Positions 49,649 through 58,520 of a DNA stretch of 64,000 nt are shown piece by piece. Every line of letters starts with the position of its first letter. The stretch's first letter is position 1. Source of the stretch: Acetobacter sicerae (GTDB lineage: Bacteria > Pseudomonadota > Alphaproteobacteria > Acetobacterales > Acetobacteraceae). Both the position numbers and the translations under genes were made by a program. The notes beneath the pieces were generated by a model, which had not been told where the DNA came from, ran no database searches, and was given only the letters and a program-made list of their open reading frames with translations. The stretch covers positions 1-64,000 of the forward strand of contig NZ_JAAABN010000015.1 in NCBI RefSeq assembly GCF_011516765.1, given 5' to 3'.

Positions 49649-52183
49649 TCACCAGTTATAGGAGATGTTCCCATAAAAACGACGGGCCTGCCCCAGATAG
49701 CACTGATCCGAAGAGCATCCGGTAACATAATATTTGTTTGTCAGATTCGAAATTGCCAACTGAGCCTTTAAACCATGTAGTTTCGGAGAGAGTTCCGAAA
49801 AATCATAATGTGCTCCGATATCGAAAAGCACGTAGGCTGGAACTTTATAAGAGTTGGCGGCATCGGGATAGGTAAAACCTATATAACGAATACCCCAGTT
49901 TACACCCAGTCCATGAAAAATGGAACGAGGCAGGGTATAATCGATAAACGCCGACATCATGTTGCGAGGGACATTCTGCACATATTTTCCCTGTTCCGCG
50001 ACAAGCTCCGTTTCACTCAGAGTCGCCAGATCGATTTTGGAAGTCGTCAGGTTGTTTTTTGCATACCGAATATCGGTATAGGTATAGGACGCCGTAAGAT
50101 GCAGATCCTTTGTTATATTGGCGTTTGCTGACAGTTCGACCCCTTTGGCTGCGACCCGGCCAGCATCGGCACTGAAATTGGGATGTTCGTTATCTCCGAC
50201 AAGATAATGATCTTCATTAAGATGAAAGGCCGCTGCCGTCAGAAAAACCTCGGTTTTTGGAATCTGGTATTTCAGGCCCACTTCGAACTGTTTTCCTGTG
50301 AGTGGTGAAAACGGCTTTCCGCGCCAGTCACTTGTTGTCTGAGGCACAAATGAGGTGCTGTAACTGAAGTATGGAGCAAGACCGAAGTCGAACTTGTAAA
50401 CAAGACCAGCACGCCAGGTAAACGCCGATTGTGGACGCTCACTGGGCGATCCGCCTGAAAGAGTCGAAGTGCCATCCGAATTGTATTGCCGTGACCCGCT
50501 ACGGTTTGTCGTGTTGAACCAGTCCTGTCGACCACCCAGAATGACGGAGAGACCTCCCCATTTGATCTGATCCTGGAAATAGACGCCTTCCTGAAAATAG
50601 GAAGTATGATTGAGATAACCCGTAGACCCACATGCGTAAGGATTGGCGATGCAGGGCACGAAATTGTAATCAGGAGAAAACAGATTGAGAGTGTCAAATT
50701 CACCAAACATGTTGGCGGTCTTTGATTCAATCTGACGAAAATCAGACCCGACAATCCAGGTATGGTGAAGTGGCCCTGTCGTGACGCGGCCCGTCAGACG
50801 GGTATCAAGCGCCACAGTCCGATTATATCCCTGTACCTCCCATGCTCTTCGTTTGACCTCACTGGCGGAAACCTGTTCGCTGAAATAGGAATTCTGGAGA
50901 TCCCAGTCAGACGCCTCCCACCGGAATACCTGCTGAAAATCCAGGAAACTATTGAACTTGTGGCGGAACTGATATTCGAACATTGACGACGTCGTTTTGT
51001 TCGTGTTCCAGCGAGGCATGCCAAGAAATACACTGCGGGAAATCCTTCCATAAGGGCCGCGAAGAAGTGACCCGACAATAGGATAGACAACCGTATTGGC
51101 GCCGCTATCAGGAGTGTAGATGTAACTCCCAAGAACACTCAACGATGTTTTGTGATCAATATCCCACGTCAGGGACGGCAGGACACCGACGCGCTTATAA
51201 TCGACATACTGGGTCTGTGTTCCCTGCGTAACGCCGATGGCGGCGACGCGATAACGCAGGTTGCCGCTTTTGGTAATCTTGTCGCTGACATCAACAGTTG
51301 CTTCGTACCGTCCCCAGTTTCCGAAACCGACTGTGGCCTGTCGCAGTGGCGTTGTCGTAGGTTTTTTCAAATCCATTCCGATAAGGCCACCCGGAGCAGT
51401 CTGTCCGTATGTGACAGAAGCCGGTCCGTTCACGACTTCAATCCGATCCAGAAAAGCGGTTTCTGCGGCTGTATAGGAACTGGATTGCAGCCCATCGACA
51501 AACTGCGTTGTCACGAAACCGCGCTGTCTTATACCGTTTTCACCGCTATAGGCTGCGCCGGTCAGATTTGTACCCTGAGCTTCAGAATAAACGCCTGCAC
51601 TGTACCGTAATGCCTGAGCGACATTCTGGGCCTGCTGATCGACCATCTGCTGCTTGGTCACCACATAAATCGAATTGGGAATTTCGATGAGCGGCGTATT
51701 CGTTTTTGTTCCGGCCATGGTGTTCTCGGCAAAATAACCAACACCGGGACCTGTCGGGTCTTGATGGGTGACAGCTCCTCCCACGCGGACAGGACCAAGT
51801 GTGATTGACGATGAGCTTTTACGTTCCAGAATGAGTGTGCGCGCATTCAGTCTGCGGAACTGGACGGATGTCCCGCTCAGGAGAGTGGAAAGGGCTGCTT
51901 CTGGCGTCAGTGTGCCCGAAACACCTTTCGTCGAGATGCCTGTCGTTATGGCAGGATCGTAGGATATCTGCCGCCCCGATTGCTGGGCAAAGGCCGATAG
52001 CGCGCTGGCGAGCGGCTGTCCGGCAATATGGAAGTTTTTGACCTCGCTGTCCTGTTGTGACGGGTCAGACGGTGCCGCCAAAGCTGGAACGCCATGCAGC
52101 AGTGCGATTTCCGTAATGCCGATCATCAGGTAATGCCGAAAACGCTGCGCAGCGCGCGGAGCCGTCTGACTGTTGGCTGCCAT
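49649..52183 (-). CDS. TonB-dependent siderophore receptor with STN domain (paralogue)
   Basis: 844 residues from the ATG at 52183 (signal peptide MAANSQTAPRAAQRFRHYLM with a hydrophobic core ending in ALAA). The STN domain is visible as IAGQPLASALSAFAQQSGRQISYDP...LLSGTSVQFRRL. The plug has AGTKTNTPLIEIPNSIYVVTKQQMVDQQAQNVAQALRYSAGV, and the barrel ends in YGNISYNW. It belongs to cassette 2 with the FecR and sigma genes upstream. Strong similarity to receptor 1 in the plug and both ends argues for duplication. An in-frame start at 52231 is less likely because it would place coding over the Fur-like site. Confidence 0.92.
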   Translation of the reverse strand: MAANSQTAPRAAQRFRHYLMIGITEIALLHGVPALAAPSDPSQQDSEVKNFHIAGQPLASALSAFAQQSGRQISYDPAITTGISTKGVSGTLTPEAALSTLLSGTSVQFRRLNARTLILERKSSSSITLGPVRVGGAVTHQDPTGPGVGYFAENTMAGTKTNTPLIEIPNSIYVVTKQQMVDQQAQNVAQALRYSAGVYSEAQGTNLTGAAYSGENGIRQRGFVTTQFVDGLQSSSYTAAETAFLDRIEVVNGPASVTYGQTAPGGLIGMDLKKPTTTPLRQATVGFGNWGRYEATVDVSDKITKSGNLRYRVAAIGVTQGTQTQYVDYKRVGVLPSLTWDIDHKTSLSVLGSYIYTPDSGANTVVYPIVGSLLRGPYGRISRSVFLGMPRWNTNKTTSSMFEYQFRHKFNSFLDFQQVFRWEASDWDLQNSYFSEQVSASEVKRRAWEVQGYNRTVALDTRLTGRVTTGPLHHTWIVGSDFRQIESKTANMFGEFDTLNLFSPDYNFVPCIANPYACGSTGYLNHTSYFQEGVYFQDQIKWGGLSVILGGRQDWFNTTNRSGSRQYNSDGTSTLSGGSPSERPQSAFTWRAGLVYKFDFGLAPYFSYSTSFVPQTTSDWRGKPFSPLTGKQFEVGLKYQIPKTEVFLTAAAFHLNEDHYLVGDNEHPNFSADAGRVAAKGVELSANANITKDLHLTASYTYTDIRYAKNNLTTSKIDLATLSETELVAEQGKYVQNVPRNMMSAFIDYTLPRSIFHGLGVNWGIRYIGFTYPDAANSYKVPAYVLFDIGAHYDFSELSPKLHGLKAQLAISNLTNKYYVTGCSSDQCYLGQARRFYGNISYNW

Positions 52184-52221
52184 CCTTAAAATTGCCTCTT
52201 CTTCCCGAATGCCACACAGGT

Positions 52222-52244
52222 ATGCGATCAATTATCATTCGCAT
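52222..52244 (-). promoter_or_regulatory. Fur-like site upstream of TonB receptor 2
   Basis: ATGCGA (52222-52227) and TCGCAT (52239-52244) are inverted, with an AT-rich centre. On the gene strand it reads GCGAATGATAATTGATC, matching the Fur box at about 12 of 19 positions. It is 39-61 bp before the receptor start. Confidence 0.6.
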
Positions 52245-52346
52245 AATTATGAGAAGAACGAGGGCGATCTTTTTATAGGGGAAAAGAGAAAAATTGCGGT
52301 GTGATTGGAAAAGACGTGTTCTGAAAATGATTATCGCTTGAGCTGA

Positions 52347-53330
52347 TCATGATGATTTCGCGCTGATCAGCAGAAAACGAGAGTCTATCTCCTTGACCGA
52401 AACATGGGCAGGAGCTGCGACCGCTCTCAGAGCGCCCGGTATGTCTGTAAGATCATACGATCCGGCGACATGGATCGTATCAAGGCCCTTTCCATAGGTA
52501 ACAATAAAGCCCGGATAATAGCGTCGCAGCGTTTCCACCACTGAATGAACGGTTGCGTCACTGACTGTCAGACGTTTTTCCTTCCAGGAACCGACCTCGG
52601 ACGGATTCACATGAGACTGCGTGACTGTCCCTGACCGGACGTTGATCGAAACAAGATCTCCTGCGAACATCTGACGTTCGGTGGTCGCGCCCTGAATGCC
52701 ATAGTTGAGGCCAATGCGACCTTCATTGACGGCCACGTCGATCCGGTCGTCACTTTTGTTGACATCGAAGCGTGTGCCGATGTCACGAGCCGTCATCTTG
52801 CCAGCCAGAACGACAAAGGGATGAGTGCTGTCATGACGCACGTTAAAAAACACTTCGCCTGCCAGAACGCTCACCTGTCGTTGTCGGGATGTATAGTGAA
52901 GGGCGATGGCGGAGCGTGCTCCCAGTGTCGCGATGCTGCCGTCAGGTAACTGGACCATCCGGTTCTCGGCTGTGCCTGTCCGATAATCCGAGAGAACAGA
53001 AAGACGGATATCGTTTCTGAACAGAAAGACTAACCCGCATGCACATACGGCGCCAGCAAAAGCGAGGATACGTCGACGTCTGAAAACAGGATTTCTCGGC
53101 TGACTGATGGAAGCTCTTTCGAGCGGCAGGAGGACAGGCCCGATATCTCCTGTCAGATGCCAGATATCCACCATGCCTCGCCAGGCCGCATCGTGTGCGG
53201 CATCAGCTTTCCTCCACCGCTGAATTTTCGCATGCAGCGATGTATTCTCCGGGTCGTCCAGAAGCAGAACCAGAAATTCGGTAGCCTCCGAGACTGCCCG
53301 TGAATCATCTTCGGTCGAGGAGGCGTTCAT
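52347..53330 (-). CDS. FecR-family sigma regulator (cassette 2)
   Basis: 327 residues. The cytosolic N-terminal domain contains EATEFLVLLLDDPENTSLHAKIQRWRKADAAHDAAWRGMV. A TM helix is at about 90-110 (ILAFAGAVCACGLVFLFR). The periplasmic part has RMVQLPDGSIATLGARSAIALHY and GEVFFNVRHDSTHPFVVLAG, followed by the DUF4974/STN-like C-terminus. It couples receptor 2 to the sigma factor 78 bp upstream. Confidence 0.92.
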   Translation of the reverse strand: MNASSTEDDSRAVSEATEFLVLLLDDPENTSLHAKIQRWRKADAAHDAAWRGMVDIWHLTGDIGPVLLPLERASISQPRNPVFRRRRILAFAGAVCACGLVFLFRNDIRLSVLSDYRTGTAENRMVQLPDGSIATLGARSAIALHYTSRQRQVSVLAGEVFFNVRHDSTHPFVVLAGKMTARDIGTRFDVNKSDDRIDVAVNEGRIGLNYGIQGATTERQMFAGDLVSINVRSGTVTQSHVNPSEVGSWKEKRLTVSDATVHSVVETLRRYYPGFIVTYGKGLDTIHVAGSYDLTDIPGALRAVAAPAHVSVKEIDSRFLLISAKSS

Positions 53331-53408
53331 GGAATCCCCATGGAAAAATGAGCTGACGCCATATTCTGATAGCGCGCCTTATAATGAGACGAATGAAATA
53401 TCCTGTTT

Positions 53409-53945
53409 TCAAGGAAGAGAGTCTTTTTGCGTCCGGCATTTCTCCTCGTCCAGAGCGTATTTACATTCCCTGAATGCATCCGCGATCAATTGTGCGGCTC
53501 GTCCTATGGATATGTCGAGAACCTCAGCGATTTCACGCAGCTTATAGCCGCCAAACCTCTGCATTTCGAAAGCAAGGCGTGTCCGTTTTGGTAAAGTGTC
53601 CAGAACAGAAGCAATGACGGCGAGTTGTGACCGGGAGAGGGAGGAATCTTCAGGAGTGCGGTAGTCTACCGAGAGCGCTGCGAGAACCTGTTCAGTATAT
53701 GTTTCTTCAAATCTTACCTTGCCTGAACGCATATGATCCAGAGAAAGCCGTCGCACGATCTGTATGAAATAGGGCAGGGGGCTGATGACAGTCGTGCCGC
53801 TACTGACCGCCTGCGACACATTGACGAAAGCATCCTGCACGATGTCTTCGGCTTTTGTACGGGAGCCGACAATTCTGGTGGCGAGGTTCAGGAAACGAAG
53901 CCTGTTGTCCAGATAGACTGAAAGAATTGTTTCGTCGCTTGCCAC
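53409..53945 (-). CDS. ECF sigma factor, FecI-type (cassette 2)
   Basis: 178 residues. Sigma region 2 has SRTKAEDIVQDAFVNVSQAV and PLPYFIQIVRRLSLDHMRSGK; region 4 has TLPKRTRLAFEMQRFGGYKLREIAEVLDISIGRAAQLIADA. It starts the receptor-FecR-sigma cassette on the minus strand. It differs from cassette 1 enough to have its own promoter recognition. A Fur-like box lies about 50-80 bp upstream. Confidence 0.92.
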   Translation of the reverse strand: MASDETILSVYLDNRLRFLNLATRIVGSRTKAEDIVQDAFVNVSQAVSSGTTVISPLPYFIQIVRRLSLDHMRSGKVRFEETYTEQVLAALSVDYRTPEDSSLSRSQLAVIASVLDTLPKRTRLAFEMQRFGGYKLREIAEVLDISIGRAAQLIADAFRECKYALDEEKCRTQKDSLP

Positions 53946-53995
53946 TGCATTCCGTTCCAGCGCTCACAGAATCTGACATGCCGAAGCATGGCGAA

Positions 53996-54024
53996 CATTA
54001 TTAAGAATGGATCGCAATTGCAAG
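53996..54024 (-). promoter_or_regulatory. Fur-like site upstream of ECF sigma factor 2
   Basis: The minus strand reads TTGCGATCCATTCTTAATAA, that is TTGCGA-n(3)-TTCTTA-type half-sites. It lies 51-79 bp before the sigma-factor start. GCAATTGC, an 8-bp palindrome, overlaps the outer end. Confidence 0.55.
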
Positions 54025-54229
54025 GACGGAAGAGGTGGGAAGCGGTTGTGATGTGCGGGATGACCAGCATGTCAGGACAGCGTTTTTTACCCCTATAAAA
54101 ACCGGCGACCTGTTCGTCATGCAGCATCCGGATACGCGATGTGTTGCCAATGAGGCGGAGAGGGTTAAATCGACAGATCTCCTGAAATATCAAGATGGGT
54201 TTACAGGATTCGGACTGCCTGTTCTTGCA

Positions 54230-57200
54230 TTATTTCAAACGGACAACTGCCTTGGTCACCAGCAGATAAAGCGCCGGGGTCGTGAACATGGTCTGGGCCT
54301 GACTGACGAGCAGGCCACCGATCAGCGCGATGCCCAGCGGCTGGCGCAGTTCCATGCCGTAGCCGCCCATCAGCACCAGAGGCAGCGCGCCGAGGGCCGC
54401 GGCAAAGGTGGTCATGACGATGGGCCGCAGCCGCAGCAGACAGGCCTCGCGGATGGCGTCCCGTGGCGTCATGCCGCGTTCGCGCTCGGCATGGATGGCG
54501 AAATCCACCAGCAGGATGGCGTTCTTCAGCGAGATGCCGGTGAGCAGCAGCATGGCGATCACCGCCATGCCCGAGAACGGCAGCCCGAACAGGTCGAGCG
54601 CCATGACAGCCCCGATCCCGGCCGAGGGGATGGTGGAGAGAATGGTCAGCGGGTGCCACACGCTTTCATACAGCATGCCCAATGTCAGATAGACGGCGAG
54701 CACAGCACCGACGATCAGGATCTCGCTGTCATGGGTGCTTTTGCCGACGTCACCCTCATCACTCTGCAGTTCACCGTTTATGGTTCCCGGGAGATGCTGG
54801 TTCCGCCATTCCTGATCGATGATCGCCTGCGCCTGTGACAGGCTGACGCCGGGGGCCAGTTCCAGCGCCAGCGAGGCGGAACTGGCATAGCCGAGATGGG
54901 TCACGGCCACCGGGTCGAGGCTGGAGGTAATGCGGGCCACGACCGACAGCGGCACCAGTGTCTCCGCCCCGGTCGCCACAGCCGAACCCGTGGAAGCATT
55001 GGCCCCGCCCGCCAGAGAATTGGCGATCTGGTTTCTGAATGCCGTGGCACCCGTTGAGGTTGTGGTGCTGGCCGCAGCCGATGTCACCACCCGGATGGTG
55101 TTGGACGCCGAGCTGCCCGACGCTGATCCGCCGGACGGGCTGACCCAGAACTGCTTGAGGATCTCCGGATCGCGCTGGAAGCGGTTTTCCACGGTCAGCA
55201 CCACGTTATATTGCCCGTGTGTCGTGTAGACGACCGAGGCCGTGGTCTGGCCCAGCGCATCAGACAGGGTGTTGCCGATCACCTGCGGCGTGACGCCAAC
55301 GCGGGCGGCGGTATCGCGGTCGATCGCCAGGGTGATGCCCTGTCCGGGCGGATCGACGTCCGGGTCCACATCTGCAAATTCCGGGTGATGACGCAGGGCT
55401 TTCGCCAGTTTCCGTGTCGCCGGCCCCAGCAGCCGGTCATCCTCGCTGCGCAGGATGTAGCTCACTCCACTGCTGTTCGAGCCAACCCGCATCATGATGT
55501 TGCCCGGCGCCTGCGCGTGATATTCGGCGTGAATGTCTTTCCCCATCCGGGCCACCACGCGGGCCGCCACTTCCGTTCCCGATGCCCGCCCGGTGGACAG
55601 GTCGCGCAACGAGGCGAACACCATGCCGTGGCTGGAGCCTTCGCCGGTATCGAGATAGGCGATGACGTGGCTGACGGCCGGGTCTTCCAGCAGCACCCTG
55701 CTGAACCGCTCCAGCCGGGCCCTGGTCTGGGCAAGAGAACTGCCGCTGCCACGCGACCCGCCCGAGACAATGCCGATATCCTGACGCGGGAACACGACCT
55801 TTGGCATACGCAGAAACAGAAAACCGGTCGCCAGCAGGGTCAGCGGCAGCAGCAGTGCCGTCTTGCCGGGGTGGGTCAGGCAGATTTCCAGAGTGCGCCG
55901 ATACAGGCTGCCGCTGTGTTTTTCATGATCCAGAAAATCTGCGGCATCCACTTCTGGATGAACGGCGGTTCTGTTTTCGGCAAAGCGCATGCACAACGCC
56001 GTCAGACACGGTGTGACCATGCAGGACAGGATCAGCGACACCGTCACGGCGACCCCCACCGTCCCGGCAAACTCCCGGAACAGCCGTCCCGTCAGCCCAG
56101 ACGCCAGCCCGATCGGTAGGAACACCGCCAGCACCGAGACGGTGATGGAGAGCAGCGTGAACGCCACCTCGCTGGCCCCGGCAATGGCCGCCTCATCAAT
56201 GGACAGACCGCGCTCACGCATGCGGATGATGTTCTCGATCACCACAATGGCGTCATCCACTACCAGCCCCGTGACCACCGTCAGCGCCATGAGCGAGAGG
56301 TTATCCAGCCCAAACCCCGCCAGATGCATCGGTCCAAGACTGGCGATCAGGCAGCACGGCACGATGATCGCGGCTGCGATGGACGCGGTCCATGACCGCA
56401 GGAATACCCAGACCACAGCCAGCGCCAGAACACAGGCGGCCAGCAGCGTCACCAGCGTATGATGGAGCGAGGACCGGATCACCGTCGACCCATCCCGCGC
56501 CACCGCGATATCCGCTCCCGGCGGCATCAGTGTCCGCAATTGCGGGAGGCGGGCCTTCACCGCATCGACAATGCCGACCAGATTGGCTCCCGGCTGGGCG
56601 CGCACCATCAGGGTCAGGGCCGGTTTTCCGTCAAAGAACGCGGCCGCGTTCACGTCCTGCATGCTGTCGGTGACGGTCGCCACGTCACGCAGGAGGATGG
56701 GTCGTCCGTTCTTGTAGGCGATGACCATATTGCGATAGGCATCGGCGTGCTCGGCCTGATCGTTGACGGAAAGCTGGTAGCGCTGACCAGCCGTATCGAT
56801 CACGCCCTTCGGTGTATGCGCATTGGCCGAAGCCAGCGCCGCGCGCAGGTTTTCGAACCCCATGCCGTATTTGAAGAATAGCAGCGGGTTCATCTCCACC
56901 CGCACGGCGGGCGCGGAACTGCCCATGAGCGTCACATCGCCCACACCCGGCACCTGCAGAAGCATCGGCCGAAGGGTGGTGTTCACCAGATCATACAGCC
57001 GCACCATGGACTGCATGCCCGGTGTCACGGCAAGGATCAGCACCGGTGTCGCATTGGGATTGGCGCGATGGTAGCTGGGATCGGACCCCGGCGTAGTCGG
57101 CAGGTCGTGCCGGGCAGCGCGGATCGCCGCTTCCACATCACGCGCGGCGCCGTTGAGATCGCGCCCCAGTTCAAACCCCAGCGAGATGGAGGTCTCACCC

Positions 57201-57457
57201 CGCGTGGAGGTGGACTGCATCTGCGTCACACCGGCGATATTGCCCAGATGCCGCTCTAGCGGGGCTGCCACCGTACGAGCCATGACCTCGGGCGAGCCGC
57301 CTGCGTTGGAGGCGGAGACCGAGATCACCGGCAGGTCCACATCGGGCAGGTCCGAGACCGGCAGATGGGGCAGCGCCATCAGTCCCGACAGCATGGCGGA
57401 AAGCAGCAGCAGGAGGGTCGCCACCGGGCGACGGACGAACCAGGCGATGAATGTCAA
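54230..57457 (-). CDS. RND efflux permease (MdtB/MdtC-like) with low-complexity insert
   Basis: 1075-residue proton-driven exporter. The TM4 acidic pair is D401-D402 in GLVVDDAIVVIEN, as in hydrophobe/amphiphile RND pumps. Other RND signatures are PVSDLPDVDLPVISVSASNAGGSPE near the N-terminus and DAIREACLLRLRPIVMTTFAAALGALPL near the C-terminus. Residues about 770-832 form a Ser/Thr/Ala/Gly-rich insert absent from MdtB/C, in the second periplasmic domain that normally docks adaptor or exit duct. TTG start with AGGGACGGG upstream. It is the last gene of the TonB operon, 94 bp after the Fur-like gene, and has no adaptor or outer-membrane partner nearby. A role in exporting a siderophore or other metal-related molecule is inference. 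Confidence 0.9.
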   Translation of the reverse strand: MTFIAWFVRRPVATLLLLLSAMLSGLMALPHLPVSDLPDVDLPVISVSASNAGGSPEVMARTVAAPLERHLGNIAGVTQMQSTSTRGETSISLGFELGRDLNGAARDVEAAIRAARHDLPTTPGSDPSYHRANPNATPVLILAVTPGMQSMVRLYDLVNTTLRPMLLQVPGVGDVTLMGSSAPAVRVEMNPLLFFKYGMGFENLRAALASANAHTPKGVIDTAGQRYQLSVNDQAEHADAYRNMVIAYKNGRPILLRDVATVTDSMQDVNAAAFFDGKPALTLMVRAQPGANLVGIVDAVKARLPQLRTLMPPGADIAVARDGSTVIRSSLHHTLVTLLAACVLALAVVWVFLRSWTASIAAAIIVPCCLIASLGPMHLAGFGLDNLSLMALTVVTGLVVDDAIVVIENIIRMRERGLSIDEAAIAGASEVAFTLLSITVSVLAVFLPIGLASGLTGRLFREFAGTVGVAVTVSLILSCMVTPCLTALCMRFAENRTAVHPEVDAADFLDHEKHSGSLYRRTLEICLTHPGKTALLLPLTLLATGFLFLRMPKVVFPRQDIGIVSGGSRGSGSSLAQTRARLERFSRVLLEDPAVSHVIAYLDTGEGSSHGMVFASLRDLSTGRASGTEVAARVVARMGKDIHAEYHAQAPGNIMMRVGSNSSGVSYILRSEDDRLLGPATRKLAKALRHHPEFADVDPDVDPPGQGITLAIDRDTAARVGVTPQVIGNTLSDALGQTTASVVYTTHGQYNVVLTVENRFQRDPEILKQFWVSPSGGSASGSSASNTIRVVTSAAASTTTSTGATAFRNQIANSLAGGANASTGSAVATGAETLVPLSVVARITSSLDPVAVTHLGYASSASLALELAPGVSLSQAQAIIDQEWRNQHLPGTINGELQSDEGDVGKSTHDSEILIVGAVLAVYLTLGMLYESVWHPLTILSTIPSAGIGAVMALDLFGLPFSGMAVIAMLLLTGISLKNAILLVDFAIHAERERGMTPRDAIREACLLRLRPIVMTTFAAALGALPLVLMGGYGMELRQPLGIALIGGLLVSQAQTMFTTPALYLLVTKAVVRLK

Positions 57458-57529
57458 GGAAGATGTCCCGTCCCTGCGGGAGGGCTCTGTTTATCAAGAC
57501 GATCGGGAAAGAAATTTTTTCCAGTAATC

Positions 57530-57548
57530 GGGCGAAAATATTTCGCCC
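57530..57548. repeat. GGGCGAAA/TTTCGCCC hairpin between Fur-like and RND genes
   Basis: Perfect 8-bp stem with a 3-nt ATA loop between the Fur-like stop and the RND start, on a shared transcript. It could partly terminate transcription, stabilise the upstream mRNA or bind a regulator. Confidence 0.5.
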
Positions 57549-57551
57549 TTC

Positions 57552-58076
57552 TCATCGCGCCTCCATGTCGGAGGCAGCGCCGACCGACGGCGTCACGGTG
57601 ATGGCCGCTCCCTGCACGGCCAGACCGTGCTCGGCCGCGACCCGGCGCAACAATGTCGCCACTTCCGGAGCATTGCAGGCGATTTTTCGACCGGTGCCAG
57701 CCTCCACGAAGGTAATCGCGAGCGCCGTCCTGCGTTCCGGGGCCACGCTGTAGCGCCACAGCCGGTCAGGCGTGACATCACGACGCAGGATGCCACGCTC
57801 CACAAAAAGATTCAGGTTGCGCTGGATTGACCCTTGGGAGGGGGCGTGTCCATGTTCCATCATCCGGCTCAGCGTCTTCCAGAGATCCACCGCAGTCGTC
57901 CCGGGACCGGCTTCAAGAACACCATGCAGCAGCACCCGTCGGAGATCGGTCATTCTGATGTCGACGTCTTCGCAGCGGTCTTCCAGCCTGCGCACGGCGC
58001 TGCGGTTGGCCCCCATGCCGGGGCGAATCTGGTTCAGCGCAGGCGGTGAGCGACGGTGTTCGGAGTAGGTGAGCAT
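57552..58076 (-). CDS. Fur-fold transcriptional regulator lacking canonical metal ligands
   Basis: 174 residues. The winged-helix core looks like Fur: MTDLRRVLLHGVLEAGPGTTAVDLWKTLSRMMEHGHAPSQGSIQRNLNLFVERGILRRD, then a dimerisation module with RKIACNAPEVATLLRRVAAEHGL. Where Fur has HHHDHLxCxxCG, this protein reads RRTALAITFVEAGTGR, and the C-terminal CxxC is missing. Ordinary Fe/Zn sensing is therefore unlikely. It lies inside the TonB operon between the TonB-like gene and the RND gene and may sense something else or act by protein contact. Family moderately certain, function unknown. Confidence 0.75.
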   Translation of the reverse strand: MLTYSEHRRSPPALNQIRPGMGANRSAVRRLEDRCEDVDIRMTDLRRVLLHGVLEAGPGTTAVDLWKTLSRMMEHGHAPSQGSIQRNLNLFVERGILRRDVTPDRLWRYSVAPERRTALAITFVEAGTGRKIACNAPEVATLLRRVAAEHGLAVQGAAITVTPSVGAASDMEAR

Positions 58077-58087
58077 CGGAAACCCTT

Positions 58088-58516
58088 TCAGGATCTTGGA
58101 CAGTTTTTCGCGCTCAGGCAGAACATGACCGGCAAGGTCAGAAAAACTGGATCTTGGGGAAGAGATGACGGCGGCGGAGGCAGATTACCGACACGCCTGA
58201 GCATCGCGAGTGCTTCCTCATCCAGCAAAGGATGACCGGAACTTCTGGCAAGACTTGGCGTCAGGATGCGCCCGCTCCGATCGACCGCAAAACCGACAAG
58301 GACGATGCCTTGCTCATGATCTGCCCGGGCTTGGGGAGGATAATGGCGGATGTCTGTCAGTCTGCTGACAATCCCGGCCTGCCACAGCGCCAGATCGTTC
58401 TGACTTTCCGTAACGGATTGAGCCTGTCCCTGTTGAGGAGAAAGTGCTGAGAAAACCAGAAGGCCAATGACCGGAAAAAGATACCGTCCCGGCACACGAT
58501 ACTGACGCCTTCTCAT
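58088..58516 (-). CDS. Secreted TonB C-terminal-domain protein
   Basis: 142 residues from the ATG at 58516. A cleavable-looking signal (LFPVIGLLVFSALSPQQGQAQ) leads directly to a TonB C-terminal domain: HYPPQARADHEQGIVLVGFAVDRSGRILTPSLARSSGHPLLDEEALAMLRRV. There is no proline-rich spacer and no lasting anchor, unlike true TonB. Two cysteines close the sequence (MFCLSAKNC). It lies directly after tonB and overlaps its end. A periplasmic competitor, chaperone or alternative energy-transfer module is conceivable; this is inference. Confidence 0.75.
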   Translation of the reverse strand: MRRRQYRVPGRYLFPVIGLLVFSALSPQQGQAQSVTESQNDLALWQAGIVSRLTDIRHYPPQARADHEQGIVLVGFAVDRSGRILTPSLARSSGHPLLDEEALAMLRRVGNLPPPPSSLPQDPVFLTLPVMFCLSAKNCPRS

Positions 58517-58520
58517 CGCT

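Noticed and set aside
55211..56119. 302-codon plus-strand frame
   Set aside because: Antisense to the RND permease; basic, histidine-rich shadow.
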